DNA from: a virus
IMG/VR virus record: IMGVR_UViG_3300027721_001267
Coordinates: 1 to 41,675 of that record
DNA length: 41,675 nucleotides
Direction: 5' to 3' (one strand)
The stretch's first letter is position 1; each line of letters starts with the position of its first letter. Of the stretch, positions 40,716 through 41,675 are shown piece by piece. The notes below the pieces were generated by a model. That model was not told the DNA's origin, did no database searches, and was given only the letters and a program-made list of their open reading frames with translations. The position numbers were made by a program, and so were the translations under genes.

Positions 40716-41030
40716 ATGTTCAATGAAAAGGTATTAGATGATTTCTTGCTAAAGAATGACCCGTTAAGGCAAATTTGTACAAAAGAGTATATACTTGGCG
40801 TATTTAAATTTGGTTCTTTTTTATCGATTTTACACAATAAAAGATTAAATCCGTCAGCTATATTTGTTTTAATTTTAGAAAACAAAGAGATAAGAGAATT
40901 ATTTGTAGAAGTTACACATTCAGAAAACGTTAAAGAATCTTTACTTGGCCTCTTGCAACTTTACCCGCCGCTACTAAATTCGAAGAATACTAAACGCTTA
41001 TTTAAAAAATCTATAACCGGTAAAAAGTGA
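40716..41030 (+). CDS. hypothetical protein downstream of gp41
   Basis: A 104-residue helical protein starting MFNEKVLDDFLLKND and ending with a basic tail (KNTKRLFKKSITGKK). No family recognised. The open frame extends 33 bases upstream, but only with a non-ATG start, so ATG 40716 is used. Its stop overlaps the next gene by four bases (GTGA). Confidence 0.65.
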   Translation: MFNEKVLDDFLLKNDPLRQICTKEYILGVFKFGSFLSILHNKRLNPSAIFVLILENKEIRELFVEVTHSENVKESLLGLLQLYPPLLNSKNTKRLFKKSITGKK

Positions 41031-41675
41031 CAGAATTAGAAAAACGCATTTATAATAAACATCTAGCAGTATCGCGCTCACTACGCAATAAGCCCTTTAA
41101 GTTAAAAGGCGATTTTACAGGGTTTGAGGAAACACCTAAATACCCTTCTATAAGAAGGCTTTGTACCTTCTTTAACAAATACCCAGATGTGGATATGGAT
41201 ACATACTTCATGGCTCCGTATAAACTATATTCTGACACCGATTACTTTGATTTAGCTTATTTTGCTTCTCCTAGAGCTATTAAAGCTTATACAACATATA
41301 AGAATCAGCTTCAACAGTTATCACCAGATAGACAACAACAAGAGGTAAAAGAATCGTTAATTTTTATTTCGAGATTTTGTCTCACAAATAAAATACAGCT
41401 TCATGATTATCCTACTTTTAGATTGAAAGGTATGGCTCCTGATTGGGTATATCATCTAAAAAATAATAAAATTAACCCATATTCTTTGATGGAATTTACA
41501 GGTATTTTTAATTATATAAATGAGATGCCCTTTGATGAAAGAGAACTTTTACTAGGTAGCTTTGGTAGAAACTATCTTGATTATAAATCACGCTATAATT
41601 CATCAAAAACATTAAAGCCTTTTCTTTCTGCAGCTACAGAAAAATTAAAACTTTTTATAGATAAGAACTTGACCT
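41027..41675 (+). CDS. hypothetical protein, 3' end outside window
   Basis: An open frame of 216 codons from GTG 41027 to the end of the window without a stop. Start: MTELEKRIYNKHLAVSRSLRNKPFK; later PSIRRLCTFFNKYPDVDMDTYF and SPRAIKAYTTYKNQLQQLSPD. It looks like a real, globular, helical protein. I recall similar proteins near gp41 in marine T4-like phages without an assigned function. The GTGA overlap with the preceding gene suggests coupled translation. Confidence 0.75.
   Translation, partial: MTELEKRIYNKHLAVSRSLRNKPFKLKGDFTGFEETPKYPSIRRLCTFFNKYPDVDMDTYFMAPYKLYSDTDYFDLAYFASPRAIKAYTTYKNQLQQLSPDRQQQEVKESLIFISRFCLTNKIQLHDYPTFRLKGMAPDWVYHLKNNKINPYSLMEFTGIFNYINEMPFDERELLLGSFGRNYLDYKSRYNSSKTLKPFLSAATEKLKLFIDKNLT

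Noticed and set aside
1-41675. tRNA genes, CRISPR arrays, transposases
   Set aside because: Intergenic gaps are nearly all under 60 bases; no cloverleaf, regular spacer array or transposase motif was seen.
1-41675. Bacteroidota host inferred from missing Shine-Dalgarno sites
   Set aside because: Promoters resemble TTGACA/TATAAT rather than the Bacteroidota TTTG/TAnnTTTG type; leaderless starts explain the missing sites as well.
1-41675. Rho-independent terminators
   Set aside because: No GC-rich hairpin followed by a T-run was found at gene ends; converging genes overlap instead.

Overview
This window reads as a contiguous 41.7-kb piece of a T4-like myovirus genome (Caudoviricetes). It is AT-rich, densely packed, and carries the T4 replication, recombination and late-transcription core: primase, UvsY, UvsW, a gp55-like late sigma factor, gp47, gp46, family B DNA polymerase (gp43), UvsX and gp41. 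The order uvsY-uvsW-55-47-...-46-...-43-...-uvsX-41 is that of marine T4-like phages. The bilin genes and the low G+C suggest a marine phage, but the host cannot be fixed. Promoters look sigma70-like (TTGAnn / TAnnnT), which argues against a Bacteroidota host. Shine-Dalgarno motifs are almost absent. No tRNA, CRISPR array, transposase or virion structural gene of T4 type was recognised.

Layout. 1-390 (+) is the 3' end of a PD-(D/E)XK nuclease. 307-663 (-) is a small membrane protein. 688-2181 (+) holds a small candidate capsid-targeted protein and the primase. 2168-10807 is a long minus-strand block. It contains several proteins whose N-termini look like T4 capsid-targeting sequences with LxE/IxE prohead-protease sites, two tandem nucleotidyltransferases, a QueD-QueE-P-loop kinase operon, a zinc-ribbon protein and a GIY-YIG endonuclease. 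10855-14394 (+) is uvsY-uvsW-55-47. 14384-27792 (+) is a 13.4-kb glycan island: ten glycosyltransferase-like genes, three methyltransferases, three nucleotide-sugar enzymes and a LAGLIDADG homing endonuclease. It lies between genes 47 and 46. 27845-33467 (+) is gp46, another glycosyltransferase and gp43. 33499-34706 (+) is a heme oxygenase and ferredoxin-dependent bilin reductase pair. 34927-37766 (+) is DpdA-like transglycosylase, formyltransferase, P-loop kinase and QueF. 37814 to the end is a small gene, uvsX, gp41 and two unknown genes, the last running off the window.

How it works together. QueD and QueE (minus strand) and QueF, DpdA and the formyltransferase (plus strand) together form most of a 7-deazaguanine DNA-modification pathway. 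They predict preQ1 made by the phage, inserted into DNA in place of guanine, and probably formylated (fdPreQ1). FolE and QueC are not in the window. A related P-loop kinase sits inside each of the two que clusters. The heme oxygenase/bilin reductase pair resembles the phage HemO-PcyX pair known from uncultured ocean viruses. The glycan island could make and transfer a phage-specified sugar chain.

A recurring expression pattern is visible. Most genes that lead a transcription unit have a -10 hexamer (TAnnnT) followed by exactly six bases and then ATG or GTG, often with a TTGAnn-like -35 sixteen or seventeen bases upstream. This predicts leaderless mRNAs. Downstream genes instead overlap their neighbour (ATGA, TAATG), as expected for translational coupling.
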